In this document: piece after piece, positions 8,916 to 17,933 of the stretch
Layout of the letters: every line of letters starts with the position of its first letter
Numbering within the stretch: the first letter of the stretch is position 1
Source of the DNA: Bacteriovoracaceae bacterium UBA6200
GTDB lineage: Bacteria > Bdellovibrionota > Bacteriovoracia > Bacteriovoracales > Bacteriovoracaceae
Length of the DNA: 64,000 nt
NCBI GenBank assembly: GCA_002422605.1
Contig: DISW01000017.1
Span: 56,705 to 120,704, forward strand
Direction of reading: 5' to 3'
Made by a program: the position numbers and the translations under genes
Notes under the pieces: model-generated
Told to the model about the DNA's origin: nothing
What the model saw: only the letters and a program-made list of their open reading frames with translations
Databases searched by the model: none

Positions 8916-9341
8916 TTAAAAAGTACAGGTAACAGTTTTGTTATTATAAATCACACTGGTAGAAACTAAACGGCCTTGACCATTAATTTTCAAAGTAGAT
9001 CCATCTTCAGCAAAATAATCAAAGTCACGAACTTCTGTTTTGTTTCCAACCTTAAAAAGATTGTTCATCCAGGAACGCTTTCCGTATTTCACTTTGATAT
9101 CTCGTTCATAATCATTTCCGCTTAAATCGATGTTTACAAGAATCTTATAGGCAGGATTGCCGTATGAATCTTGCTCCATTAAATTTTTTACTTTGCTGAT
9201 TTTGGCCTTGCAGGTGGTTTCAACACCATTCACCATAATTTTAGTTTTTAGAGATCCTTCAAGAACTTGTGTTCCAAGAATTTCATGAGCTCCAGCAAAA
9301 GGGGATGTTACAAGCATTAAGCCTAATATTATATTTTTCAT
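8916..9341 (-). CDS. small secreted protein of unknown function
   Basis: 141 residues with a good signal peptide (cleavage after AGA, near residue 18). The mature part is beta-rich with two cysteines that may pair (C43 in ETTCKA and the one in VTCTF near the end). No family recognised. It directly follows the protein-glutaminase-like gene with 9 bases between them and the pair is closed by a terminator, so they are probably co-transcribed. A partner or inhibitor of the enzyme is possible but is only a guess from adjacency. Confidence 0.75.
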   Translation of the reverse strand: MKNIILGLMLVTSPFAGAHEILGTQVLEGSLKTKIMVNGVETTCKAKISKVKNLMEQDSYGNPAYKILVNIDLSGNDYERDIKVKYGKRSWMNNLFKVGNKTEVRDFDYFAEDGSTLKINGQGRLVSTSVIYNNKTVTCTF

Positions 9342-9350
9342 ATTTACCTC

Positions 9351-10256
9351 TTAGTATTTAACGTCTTTTTTACCAGTATCTAAACCTTCATAAGTTTTTT
9401 CCCAACCTTTGAAAGCTTTACGAGCAAATTGTAATTCTTCAAGTATCCAGTGATTTCTTTGTTCACCTTTCTTGTCACGATTTTCCATGTCTAGTGGGCG
9501 AAGGTAATACATCGGTACTTTCATGATGTAACAAAGACGCTTCCAATGACCTTCTTCGAATTCCTGATAATTTGTGATTTCAGGACAAGTAATCTTATCA
9601 GTGCGGAGGAAGAAGTTAAGCCAGGCCTGAACCTCTGTTGGCTTCTTCATAAATGTTCCGTCCATTACATATTCAACGCCACCAGCAGTAACGAGGGGTG
9701 CCACATGGAACCACCAGTTCCAGTCTTCCAGAATTTGGAAACGTTTGGTGTAGAAGGCGAAAATTTTCTCTGAGAAAATATTAGACTTCGACCACATGTC
9801 ATATGACCACATATGGGCGCGCTGGAAACACTGAGAACGATTCTTATCTCCATCATTAAGCATATTCTTGAAGACCTCAACTGCTTTCTCATATGTTTTA
9901 AGATCTGTTGGAGCGAATGTTCTTAGTTGATCATACTGAAAATGATTCAGATCAAGAGTCTTTGAATCTACTTCATTATTAAAAGCAACTCGAATATTAG
10001 TAATGATGGCCTCTTCACCAGATAGTCGGTAATCAAGTTTTACAACCTGGCCGATCATTGAAGAGATGCGTTTTAAATTTTCTTCATCATTTGATGTTTT
10101 ATAAACGCGGCCGTCTATTCCTGAAAGGACCAGAAGGCGCTCGTTTTTAACAGATTCAAAAACGTTAAAAACAGTTGTGAAGACAGTGTCGGCCTTGGCC
10201 ACACTCTGGAAAAATAATAGGGAAACAGACAGCGTGACCCACAATTTCATGTTCAT
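9351..10256 (-). CDS. secreted protein-glutaminase-like deamidase
   Basis: 301 residues with a signal peptide (ending VAKA near residue 22). The middle matches the protein-glutaminase (protein deamidase) pattern: Cys143 in SQCFQRAHMW, His184 in WWFHVAPLV and Asp199 in YVMDGTF, the Cys-His-Asp triad order and local motifs of Chryseobacterium protein-glutaminase. Such enzymes convert glutamine side chains in proteins to glutamate. The 120-residue stretch before Cys143 may be a propeptide-like or separate beta domain. The start is supported by GAGGAG seven bases upstream. Exported from the cytoplasm; target unknown. In a predator a prey protein is plausible, but this is inference. Confidence 0.7.
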   Translation of the reverse strand: MNMKLWVTLSVSLLFFQSVAKADTVFTTVFNVFESVKNERLLVLSGIDGRVYKTSNDEENLKRISSMIGQVVKLDYRLSGEEAIITNIRVAFNNEVDSKTLDLNHFQYDQLRTFAPTDLKTYEKAVEVFKNMLNDGDKNRSQCFQRAHMWSYDMWSKSNIFSEKIFAFYTKRFQILEDWNWWFHVAPLVTAGGVEYVMDGTFMKKPTEVQAWLNFFLRTDKITCPEITNYQEFEEGHWKRLCYIMKVPMYYLRPLDMENRDKKGEQRNHWILEELQFARKAFKGWEKTYEGLDTGKKDVKY

Positions 10257-10334
10257 ATAAACTCCTCAGTATGTGAGGGGGTTATAAGAAACCAAAAATT
10301 CTAAGGCCATGGCCGTAAAGAACTTGTGTAAAAT

Positions 10335-10916
10335 TTACAGATAATTCTCAGGGAAAAGCGCTCTTTCGATGCCTTCAATAAAGATATGGATGCACTTGAT
10401 ATGGACTTCTTGAATACGATCTGTAATGGGGCAAGGAATAATCAGCGGCACATCAACCATTGATTTAAGCTTTCCTCCGTCTTTACCCAATAAACCTACA
10501 ACTTTCATTCCCTTGGCCTTAGCTACTTCAACAGCTTTTATAACATTGGCAGAATTCCCCGAAGTAGAGATGGCCAGTAAACAATCACCGGACTGTCCCC
10601 AGGCTTCAACAAAGCGTGAAAAGATATGTTCAAACCCAAAGTCATTAGCAATGCAGGTAATATGTCCAGCTTCTGAGATTCCTGTGGCCGGTAGTGGGGC
10701 GCGGTCTTTACGGTAGCGACCGGTTAGTTCCTCGGCAAAATGAAGCGAGTCACACATTGATCCGCCATTCCCGCAGCTAAAAACCCTTCCCTTGTTTTTA
10801 AAAGAATCAACGAATAACCCGATGGCGGATTCGATGTTTTTTATATTTTGTTCATCTTCAATGAACTTGTTCAGGGTAGTTTGTGCTTCAAGTAGGGAAG
10901 AGTGGATAAAGCTCAT
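10335..10916 (-). CDS. gmhA: phosphoheptose isomerase
   Basis: 193 residues, full length for GmhA. This SIS-domain enzyme converts sedoheptulose 7-phosphate to D-glycero-D-manno-heptose 7-phosphate, the first step of ADP-heptose synthesis for the lipopolysaccharide core. Visible marks are CGNGGSMCDSLHFAEELTGRY (residues about 48-68), AISTSGNSANV in the sugar-phosphate site, and IQEVHIKCIH near the C-terminus with the conserved metal/substrate residues. It follows trxA by 36 bases that contain a hairpin. Other heptose genes are not in the window. Confidence 0.93.
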   Translation of the reverse strand: MSFIHSSLLEAQTTLNKFIEDEQNIKNIESAIGLFVDSFKNKGRVFSCGNGGSMCDSLHFAEELTGRYRKDRAPLPATGISEAGHITCIANDFGFEHIFSRFVEAWGQSGDCLLAISTSGNSANVIKAVEVAKAKGMKVVGLLGKDGGKLKSMVDVPLIIPCPITDRIQEVHIKCIHIFIEGIERALFPENYL

Positions 10917-10925
10917 AGTTTTTAT

Positions 10926-10945
10926 GGGCGGATCGTAATCCGCCC
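10926..10945. terminator. GC-rich hairpin between trxA and gmhA
   Basis: A perfect 8-base stem GGGCGGAT / ATCCGCCC with loop CGTA. On the minus strand it lies 7 bases past the trxA stop and 9 bases ahead of the gmhA start, without a T-run. It may attenuate read-through from trxA into gmhA or shape the gmhA leader. Confidence 0.5.
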
Positions 10946-10952
10946 ACCTAAA

Positions 10953-11276
10953 TTATAAAAGTGAAGTGATGTTTTTAACAATTTCAGCTTTTGGCTGATT
11001 ACCAACTAAAGTTGATTTAACCTCGCCATTTTTGAAGAAAATCAAAGTTGGGATACCGCGAATACCGTATTTCTGAGCAAGATCAGATGCTTGATCAACG
11101 TTTACTTTAACGACATTTGCTTTTCCTGCCATTTCAGTAGCAATTTCATCCAGAACAGGTGAGAGTGCCTTACAAGGACCGCACCATTCTGCCCAAAAAT
11201 CCACGAGCACAGGTTTGTCAGAATTCATAACTTCTTGTTCAAAATTCGCAGAAGTTACACTTGTTAGATTTGCCAT
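10953..11276 (-). CDS. trxA: thioredoxin
   Basis: 107 residues, the usual thioredoxin size. The redox site WCGPC is at residues 31-35, preceded by VLVDFWAE, and the cis-proline loop is RGIPTLIFF. It reduces protein disulfides in the cytoplasm using thioredoxin reductase, which is not in this window. The start is backed by AAGGAG seven bases upstream. There is no signal peptide, so it is not a periplasmic variant. Confidence 0.96.
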   Translation of the reverse strand: MANLTSVTSANFEQEVMNSDKPVLVDFWAEWCGPCKALSPVLDEIATEMAGKANVVKVNVDQASDLAQKYGIRGIPTLIFFKNGEVKSTLVGNQPKAEIVKNITSLL

Positions 11277-11344
11277 AAATACTCCTTATGCGGCAGGCCT
11301 TGTTAGGCTATGCCATACTTTAACTTAAGCTCAGCTTTGAGACA

Positions 11345-11353
11345 AGTATAGCA
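11345..11353 (-). promoter_or_regulatory. candidate extended -10 promoter for trxA
   Basis: On the minus strand TGCTATACT, an extended -10 (TGn then TATACT), about 70 bases ahead of the trxA start. No good -35 is present, as is common for extended -10 promoters. Confidence 0.4.
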
Positions 11354-11385
11354 GAAGAACGCTTGATAAACCTACTCCGGAATTA

Positions 11386-11931
11386 ATGAAAATACGTTCA
11401 ACCTGCAATTTTTTAGCTACAATGTTCCGGATGAATAGAAAGTCTCTTATGTCTGGCCCCATGCAAAGGGCGAGATGGTTTCGACTTATTGCTAAAAGTA
11501 TTGATCTTGGCCTGGTTATCCTGGGGGCCATCTTCTATTATCCTATGGGTTTGATCCTGGGAATAATCTATCTTTGTATTTCAGATTCTCTGTATGATGG
11601 TCAAAGTATTGGCAAACGCTTAATGGGCTTTGGCGTTGTTTCTTTAATTGATGGAAGTCCTTGTTCTGCTTTTCAATCCTTCATTCGTAATTTACCTTTC
11701 ACCGTACCTTTATTTTTTTTAGTGTTCCCTTTTTGGGGATGGGTTTTTTCGGCCGTCTTTGCCTTACCACTGGCAATGATGGAAGTTTACTTGCTGTTTA
11801 AAGGAAGTACCGCTCACCGGCTTGGAGATATCATGGCCGACACTACTGTTATTGCTAACGATGGGACCAGATTGGATTTACGTAAGACTAAGCCTAATTG
11901 GTTTGAGACTCCGCCGGTTCCACTTCCATAG
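11386..11931 (+). CDS. RDD-family membrane protein
   Basis: 181 residues. The RDD pattern is visible: RWFRLIAKSIDLGLVILG (with R and D in the first helix) and DSLYDGQSIGKRLMGFGVV, then two further hydrophobic segments (residues about 105-145) and an RLGDIMADT close. RDD proteins are small membrane proteins of mostly unknown function, some linked to ion exchange. The start is uncertain: ATG codons at 11386, 11421 and 11430 are in frame, and homology only begins about residue 25. It lies 6 bases ahead of polA and is probably co-transcribed with it. Confidence 0.8.
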   Translation: MKIRSTCNFLATMFRMNRKSLMSGPMQRARWFRLIAKSIDLGLVILGAIFYYPMGLILGIIYLCISDSLYDGQSIGKRLMGFGVVSLIDGSPCSAFQSFIRNLPFTVPLFFLVFPFWGWVFSAVFALPLAMMEVYLLFKGSTAHRLGDIMADTTVIANDGTRLDLRKTKPNWFETPPVPLP

Positions 11932-11937
11932 GATAAA

Positions 11938-14562
11938 ATGAAAAAATTAATTATCATCGACATCTCGAATTACATCTTTCGTGCATACTTCGCTATAAGA
12001 CCTTTACATGCTCCTGATGGAACACCGGTGAATGCTGTTTATGGCGTTCTTTCAATGATTCATAATTTAATTACGAAATATAAGCCAACTCATATTCTTG
12101 TTGCCCGCGATACGAAAGAAGGATCCTTTCGAAAGGATATTTATCCTGAATATAAGGCCAATCGCTCGGAGCCTCCTGATGAGCTCATTCCTCAGTTTCC
12201 TTTGGTGGATGAACTAGTTAAAGTTTTAGGCCTGCCAGAAATCAAAATGCCTAATTATGAAGCCGACGACATTATTGGTTCAGCATGTGTGCAGTGGAAG
12301 AATGATTTTGATGAAATCCTCATCGCATCCGGCGATAAAGATCTGATGCAGTTTGTGGGCGGGCCAATTAAAATGCTCGATACCATGAAAGAAAAAACTT
12401 ATGGCCGGGAAGATGTCAAAGATAAGATGGGCGTTTATCCAGAACAGATCGTGGACTTCCTCTCATTAGTCGGTGATACCTCTGATAACATTCCGGGAGT
12501 TGCTGGTATTGGACCTAAGGGTGCCCAGAATCTTTTAGAAGAATTCGGTAACTTAGAAAATATTCTTCAGAACGTTTCGAACATCAGAAATAAAAGATCT
12601 CAAACGGCCTTGACTGCTAATACCGAAATGGCGGCCCTTTCTAAAAAATTAGTTGAAATATTTTGCGAGCTTGATTTAAAACAAATCGACACCTCCTACC
12701 GGCTAAGAGTCTCTTCAGAGGTGGAAGACTTCTTGAACAGACTGGGTTTCAGATCATGGCTTGCTAAACTTGAAAGCTTCAAAGTTGCGGACGCCGCTCC
12801 TAAAGTTAATATTGAGAAAACAATTAATAAAGTGGTCGAAAGTTGGACCTTGGAAGACTTTAAAAAGAATATTCAGGGTGAAAAGGTCATATCTCTCACT
12901 CATGTTTGTGATGATGAATTAAACCAGCACCAGTGCTGGCGAGGAATGGCCATCGCGACTGGGAAGAAAGTTGGTTACCTTCTTTTGAGCAGTGAAGAAG
13001 CAAAAACGATGGTTGATATCCTTCACGAAGCAAACCCACTAGTTGTTTGTTATCAATCAAAACCTCTCCTTCAGCTGGCCTATGTTGCCAAGGTTAGACC
13101 GGATTTTAAATATTTTGATCTTGCTCAGGCCCACTTCATTTTAAGCCCAGAGTACCGCCATGACCTTAATACCATTGTTGAGGAATACCTTGGTTATAAA
13201 CTTCCTCCTGCTGTTAAAGGTCAAGCTGATCTTTTCGGGGGAGCTTCGGAAGAGGAATTGAAGTTTCAAGGAGAAAAGGCTGAAGCCATTCTAGAGCTTT
13301 ATCCGCTTCTCAGGGCCAAAATGAAAGAACTTGATGTGGAAAGACCATACGATGAATTGGATATTCCTCTGATTAAAGTTCTGGCAGCGATGGAGCTTGA
13401 AGGGGTGACTCTTGATATACCATTTTATAAACAGCTGGAAAATGAATTCTCTTCTCAGGTTGATGAAATCGAAAATGAAGTTATCCAGGCAGCAGGGGAT
13501 AAAATTAATCTTCGTTCACCTAAACAAGTGGGTGAACTGCTTTTTGAAAAGTTACAGTTACCAGTGATCCGTAAAACCAAAACCGGTTATTCAACCGATG
13601 CTGAGGTTTTGGGTGAACTCGCAGCTATGAATTTAAACCCTATTCCGGAACTCTTGTTACGTTATAGAGAAATAGAAAAACTTCTTTCTACTTATGTGAA
13701 AGCTTTACCGCTGATGGTGAGTGCTGAAACAGGAAAAATTCATACTCACTTTCAACCAAGTAATGCCGCTACAGGTAGACTTTCTTCTGATAATCCCAAT
13801 CTTCAGAACATCCCGGTAAGAACAGAAAACGGACGAAAACTACGAAAAGGTTTTGTTGCCTCACCGGGAAGAGTCTTGTTATCAGCGGATTACTCACAGG
13901 TTGAACTTCGTCTTTTGGCCCATTTTTCCCAAGATAAGAATATGCTTGAAGCCTTTCATAATGACCGTGATATTCACCGTCAGACAGCTTCTGAAGTTTT
14001 TGATGTCCCTTTAGATCAAGTTACAAAAGAGATGCGTAATAGTGCGAAGGCCATTAACTTTGGATTGATGTATGGCCAGACAAGCTTTGGACTCTCTCAA
14101 ACGCTTCATATTTCACAAGGCGAAGCCAAAAAATATATCACCAACTACTTTCAGAAATTTAGCCGTGTAAAAAGCTTTCTTGATAGCTTGAAAGAGAAGG
14201 CTGAAGAAACCGGTTACGCTGAAACCTTATTTGGGCGGAAGAGAAATCTGCCAGATATTAAGTCCACAAATCGCCAGGTAAAAGCCATGGCCGAAAGGGT
14301 TGCCATTAACAGTCCGATTCAGGGAACCGCAGCTGATATCATTAAACTCGCGATGATTAACATTCAAAGGATTCTTCAAGAAAGAAAGCTCGAGACTAAG
14401 ATGGTTCTTCAGGTACACGATGAATTGATATTTGATGTTGTGCCGGAAGAATTAGAAGAAATGAAGATCCTGGTCCAGGAACAAATGGAAGGGGCCGTGA
14501 GCCTCAGTGTTTCTTTGAAAGTTGAGATGGGTATGGGGGCAAACTGGTACGATCTTAAGTAG
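11938..14562 (+). CDS. polA: DNA polymerase I
   Basis: 874 residues. The N-terminal 5' nuclease (residues about 1-285) is intact, with YEADDIIG, SGDKDLMQ and GDTSDNIPGVAGIGPKGA. The 3'-5' exonuclease-like domain (about 295-470) is degenerate: the FDTET metal-binding motif is replaced by ISLTHV and the later NxxxD and YxxxD motifs are missing, so proofreading is probably lost. The polymerase domain (about 480-874) is intact: motif A LSADYSQVELR, motif B RNSAKAINFGLMYG and motif C LQVHDELIF. It fills gaps and removes RNA primers in replication and repair. An inactive proofreading domain is known in other PolA proteins, such as that of Thermus aquaticus. Confidence 0.97.
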   Translation: MKKLIIIDISNYIFRAYFAIRPLHAPDGTPVNAVYGVLSMIHNLITKYKPTHILVARDTKEGSFRKDIYPEYKANRSEPPDELIPQFPLVDELVKVLGLPEIKMPNYEADDIIGSACVQWKNDFDEILIASGDKDLMQFVGGPIKMLDTMKEKTYGREDVKDKMGVYPEQIVDFLSLVGDTSDNIPGVAGIGPKGAQNLLEEFGNLENILQNVSNIRNKRSQTALTANTEMAALSKKLVEIFCELDLKQIDTSYRLRVSSEVEDFLNRLGFRSWLAKLESFKVADAAPKVNIEKTINKVVESWTLEDFKKNIQGEKVISLTHVCDDELNQHQCWRGMAIATGKKVGYLLLSSEEAKTMVDILHEANPLVVCYQSKPLLQLAYVAKVRPDFKYFDLAQAHFILSPEYRHDLNTIVEEYLGYKLPPAVKGQADLFGGASEEELKFQGEKAEAILELYPLLRAKMKELDVERPYDELDIPLIKVLAAMELEGVTLDIPFYKQLENEFSSQVDEIENEVIQAAGDKINLRSPKQVGELLFEKLQLPVIRKTKTGYSTDAEVLGELAAMNLNPIPELLLRYREIEKLLSTYVKALPLMVSAETGKIHTHFQPSNAATGRLSSDNPNLQNIPVRTENGRKLRKGFVASPGRVLLSADYSQVELRLLAHFSQDKNMLEAFHNDRDIHRQTASEVFDVPLDQVTKEMRNSAKAINFGLMYGQTSFGLSQTLHISQGEAKKYITNYFQKFSRVKSFLDSLKEKAEETGYAETLFGRKRNLPDIKSTNRQVKAMAERVAINSPIQGTAADIIKLAMINIQRILQERKLETKMVLQVHDELIFDVVPEELEEMKILVQEQMEGAVSLSVSLKVEMGMGANWYDLK

Positions 14563-14588
14563 TTGAGACTTTTGCCGATAAGAATGGC

Positions 14589-14999
14589 ATGAAGAATTTT
14601 TTAGTTGGACTGCTACTTATGAGTGCCAAGGCTTTTGCTATTGGCTGTGACTGTGAAGTGAGAGTTTACGCTCCCTTGACTGCTTCTCATAATATGTCTG
14701 AAACTGTTCTCAAAACCTACGAGTTAGAAGAATTCAGCTCTTATTCACTACGAAACCAAAGAGTCTGCCGAAAGCTTTGTCTGGATCAATTCGAAAAAGA
14801 TATGCCTCAGTCTCGCCTCAATGCTTTACTGGCGAGCTACACTCAGACTTTAACTAATCAACAGGCCTTGGGTTATAATTGTACCGGCCTTACGACTGCA
14901 AAGTATCCGGTACGAGTAAAGGCGAGTTTAGGGAACTTAGGGCTAGGGAATGTGGCCGATACTATTCAAGTCATCAGCCACGAAGAATTGTGTTTCTAA
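14589..14999 (+). CDS. small secreted Cys-containing protein, unknown function
   Basis: 136 residues with a signal peptide ending AKAFA. The mature part has Cys residues early (GCDCEV), in the middle (RVCRKLC) and late (YNCTG, EELCF), suggesting disulfides outside the cytoplasm. No family recognised. It follows polA by 26 bases and ends next to the stop of the convergent rhodanese gene. Confidence 0.7.
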   Translation: MKNFLVGLLLMSAKAFAIGCDCEVRVYAPLTASHNMSETVLKTYELEEFSSYSLRNQRVCRKLCLDQFEKDMPQSRLNALLASYTQTLTNQQALGYNCTGLTTAKYPVRVKASLGNLGLGNVADTIQVISHEELCF

Positions 15000-15323
15000 T
15001 TAGCGTTCAACCGGATATCCCTTTTCAATCCATGCATCCATGCCGGCATCACGCACACAAACAAGATTAGTTAGTCCTGCTTGGGTTAATGCTTCAAAAG
15101 CAGTTTGGGCCCGTCCACCACGTTTACAGTGAATGTAGATGGTTTCGTAGTTGTTTAATTCCTGAGTACGATTGGCAACTTCTCCAAGAGGGATATTTAC
15201 CGCTCCTGGTATGTGCCCTGCCTGGAATTCATCCTGACCACGAACATCAAGAATTACGTCATTTTTCCCTAACTTAGGAAGGGTTTTATACAATTCTTCA
15301 AGTCCCATTTCTCTATTCGGCAT
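15000..15323 (-). CDS. rhodanese-like sulfurtransferase
   Basis: 107 residues, a single rhodanese domain. The active-site loop is HCKRGGRAQ with the sulfur-accepting Cys; ILDVRGQDEFQAGHIPGAVNIPLGE is the usual N-terminal signature. Single-domain rhodaneses move sulfane sulfur or act as persulfide carriers (GlpE/PspE type). No signal peptide, so cytoplasmic. AAGGAG precedes the start. No sulfur-metabolism neighbours hint at the partner. Confidence 0.9.
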   Translation of the reverse strand: MPNREMGLEELYKTLPKLGKNDVILDVRGQDEFQAGHIPGAVNIPLGEVANRTQELNNYETIYIHCKRGGRAQTAFEALTQAGLTNLVCVRDAGMDAWIEKGYPVER

Positions 15324-15396
15324 AAATATCTCCTTAAGTCTTTTCGCTTATTTTTCTCCCCTCAAATTCCGATAAGTTTACTGGAGAGTCAAGCGC

Positions 15397-17187
15397 ATGC
15401 TTTATTTTTTATTCATGGTTTTAGCCATTGTTTTCAACTGGATAAAGTTCATTAAGGAACGAAGCGCATTCCTATCATCATTAATTGAAGCCGAAAATCC
15501 TGGTCATCGGGAAATGATTTTAAGCCATCACTTTTACATTTTTGTGTTTGAAGGTTTTTTGGCGATGATTGTTGCTCACTTGATTTCTGATCAGGCAGCA
15601 GAGATTGGAGTCTTTGGTTTAGGAATAATTTATATAGCTCTTATCTTTACTGGGTTTTCTTTCTATAAATTTTTTATTCGCTATGTAGAAAGGCAGACTG
15701 GACTGGATTTATATCAAGCCTTTAAGGCGCATTTGATAAGAGATCTCAGAGTGAATTTTGCTGTAATCCTTCTTCCTATATTGGTTTACTCTCTCATTAA
15801 CTATGCTTTCCAAGACAGTGTGTATGAGGAATGGGGCAACTGGTGGCTTCTCGGATTAATGTTAAACATTATTTTTGTCTCAGTTTTGACTATTGCATGC
15901 TCAGTCATCCTAATGCTCCGCTTGATACCGAATCGGGAGATCACAGAAACTGAATATTTGAATCTCATTGACAGACGGCTCAAGCAGGTTGGAATGGAGA
16001 ATATGCGTGTCCGCTGGATTGAAACGGACATTAAGAATGCCTTTGTTGTGGGACTTAAACTTCTCAGATTCTCAAATCAAACCATGTTCATCGGGCGTAG
16101 TTTGCGGAAGACACTTACTATTGATGAATTTGATGCCGTGATCGCTCATGAAGTTGCCCATATAGCAAATCGCCATATACATAAAAGAGTTATTGAACTC
16201 ATGAAGAACTTCATTGTGGTATTCTTTGGGATATCTTTCTTGATGTTATTTGTATTTGGCTGCAGCTATCTTTACTGGGGTGAGGATACTTTCGTACATT
16301 CATCTTCTATAAGTTTTTGGCTGGCTTCAGTAACTATATTTTGGATATTTTTTAACTACTCACTTTTCTTTGATACTATTCGGTCTCATGAATTTGAAGC
16401 TGATGCATTTGCCGTAATGGAGCTTGGAGCTGGTTATGAAGCTCTTCATTCTGCCTTACTAAAACTTACCAATACAGAAGAGCTGCCAGAATATCTAAAA
16501 AGACAGAAAAAGCCAAAGAACTGGCTGGCCGCATGGATTACCAGAAACTTTTCTACTCATCCTAGTTTGGAAGATCGGATGGGTTTCCTCTCTCACAAAA
16601 TGCTGTCAGGACTACCGTTTAACTATTACGTTTCAACTCCTCAGAAGATCCGTCAATGGCTTGGACGTTTTGTACAGTGGAGAATTACAGTCCCTACAAT
16701 AACTGCGATGGGAGTGGTCTTTGCATTGGGAGTGGTCAGCATAAAGAAAGGGTTTGAACAAATCGAATTCATTCATTATGCATCAGTTGAAGAAATTAAG
16801 GCCCGAAAAGACCTGGTAGCGGATATTAATTCAAAACCGCTTATTGTACAGCAAAGCTTAATGTATTTTATTGTGAAAAAGAATGATCCTCACTTGATTG
16901 ATTATTTCATTGAGAAGGGAGCTGATAAGGGCAAAACCCTTTCTTATATTTCCATGCTCAAAGATTATAAACTTTTTGAAACGTATTATAGTCGTTACGA
17001 AAGTTTCTTGTCTGATGAAGAGTACTATCTACTCTTAATGAGAACTGCCCATAATAATTTTACGGATGGCTATCGTCTTTTGGTCAATGCGAAACGTTTT
17101 GAAGAATTGAGTCATTCTTATAAACAGGATATTTCAAGAGAACATGATCAAAGTCGAAGACCTGCTTCAAATGAGAATCGAGAATAA
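15397..17187 (+). CDS. M48-family membrane metalloprotease with extended C-terminus
   Basis: 596 residues. Four to six hydrophobic segments fill the first 180 residues, then the zinc site HEVAH (about residues 250-254) and the third ligand in SHEFEADAFAVMELG (about 330), as in HtpX/Ste24 peptidases. Another membrane pair lies around 270-325, and a single helix near 430-450. The last 140 residues are soluble and look helical with an ankyrin-like phrase (HLIDYFIEKGADKGKTL). HtpX proteins are about 290 residues, so this is a longer variant; the extra part is of unknown use. Likely works in membrane protein quality control. Confidence 0.85.
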   Translation: MLYFLFMVLAIVFNWIKFIKERSAFLSSLIEAENPGHREMILSHHFYIFVFEGFLAMIVAHLISDQAAEIGVFGLGIIYIALIFTGFSFYKFFIRYVERQTGLDLYQAFKAHLIRDLRVNFAVILLPILVYSLINYAFQDSVYEEWGNWWLLGLMLNIIFVSVLTIACSVILMLRLIPNREITETEYLNLIDRRLKQVGMENMRVRWIETDIKNAFVVGLKLLRFSNQTMFIGRSLRKTLTIDEFDAVIAHEVAHIANRHIHKRVIELMKNFIVVFFGISFLMLFVFGCSYLYWGEDTFVHSSSISFWLASVTIFWIFFNYSLFFDTIRSHEFEADAFAVMELGAGYEALHSALLKLTNTEELPEYLKRQKKPKNWLAAWITRNFSTHPSLEDRMGFLSHKMLSGLPFNYYVSTPQKIRQWLGRFVQWRITVPTITAMGVVFALGVVSIKKGFEQIEFIHYASVEEIKARKDLVADINSKPLIVQQSLMYFIVKKNDPHLIDYFIEKGADKGKTLSYISMLKDYKLFETYYSRYESFLSDEEYYLLLMRTAHNNFTDGYRLLVNAKRFEELSHSYKQDISREHDQSRRPASNENRE

Positions 17188-17226
17188 AGTTTCATTTTTT
17201 TATTTTTTAAATTAAGACTACAAGAA

Positions 17227-17730
17227 TTATTTCCATCTCATGAAATACATCGCTTCGACTAAGAGGTCGGGAGAAGGGGCGCCTGAGAACTTCATCATGA
17301 TTTGCTGACCTTCTTTCAGAGGAAAATAAGAAGTCGTATCATAGAAATCATTTCCATTATCATTTTCACAATAATTTAAAATCATCTCTGACGGATTAGA
17401 TGAAGTTACATAAGAGCATTTAAAGTCAAATACATCAGGATCATAAAGATCGACGTCATAAACAATATCGACAACTTTATTTTGAGTAGAGCCTGAGCGG
17501 ACTTTTATTCTATCAGGTAATTGAAAGAGAGCGTTCTTGGGAAGAATAAAGGATTGTTTGGAATGCAAAGAACCGTCGAGCTGGATGATATAGGTCGATG
17601 GCAATTCTTGATTTTCTGTATTATTGGCCGGCTGAGTGTCGGCCTCAGAAATCTTCTTACCACAACCAACCGTCGCTAGGGCTAAGCCGAGAAGGGGACA
17701 AAATTTTCGAGTCAGAGCTAACAGCATCAT
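17227..17730 (-). CDS. putative lipoprotein of unknown function
   Basis: 167 residues. A hydrophobic signal ends in ATVGC, a tolerable but imperfect lipobox with Cys23, followed by a polar linker. The rest is beta-rich with three cysteines and no recognised domain. AAGGA just upstream supports the ATG at 17730 (a second ATG follows directly). It is monocistronic, convergent with the M48 protease gene and divergent from groES. Confidence 0.7.
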   Translation of the reverse strand: MMLLALTRKFCPLLGLALATVGCGKKISEADTQPANNTENQELPSTYIIQLDGSLHSKQSFILPKNALFQLPDRIKVRSGSTQNKVVDIVYDVDLYDPDVFDFKCSYVTSSNPSEMILNYCENDNGNDFYDTTSYFPLKEGQQIMMKFSGAPSPDLLVEAMYFMRWK

Positions 17731-17904
17731 CGGTCCTTGAGAATGCCTAACGTTATTATACCTTTTCCTCTGTATCGGTGCTCGCTAGGAGAACTTAATA
17801 TGGTAAAAATTGCCGGTAATTCAGATACTAGAGGAGATTTACCTTTCGATGAGTCATTTTTGCCTTGTTTTTTTCAATAGATAGAATTTTTTTTCGGCCC
17901 AAAC

Positions 17905-17933
17905 CTTGACACTTTTCTTGGCAGACCCACCTT
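17905..17933 (+). promoter_or_regulatory. heat-shock sigma-32-like promoter of groESL
   Basis: CTTGACA (17905-17911), 14 bases, then CCCACCTT (17926-17933), close to the sigma-32 consensus CTTGAAA / CCCCATnT. It lies about 70 bases ahead of groES. No CIRCE element is present. An inverted repeat TTTTGC-GTT-GCAAAA (17971-17985) sits in the predicted leader. The rest of the 17731-18004 gap holds nothing else recognisable. Confidence 0.5.

Noticed and set aside
17911..17930. Sigma-54 promoter within the groES upstream region (TTGGCAGACCC)
   Set aside because: The -12 GC is missing at the right distance; the sigma-32 reading fits better.
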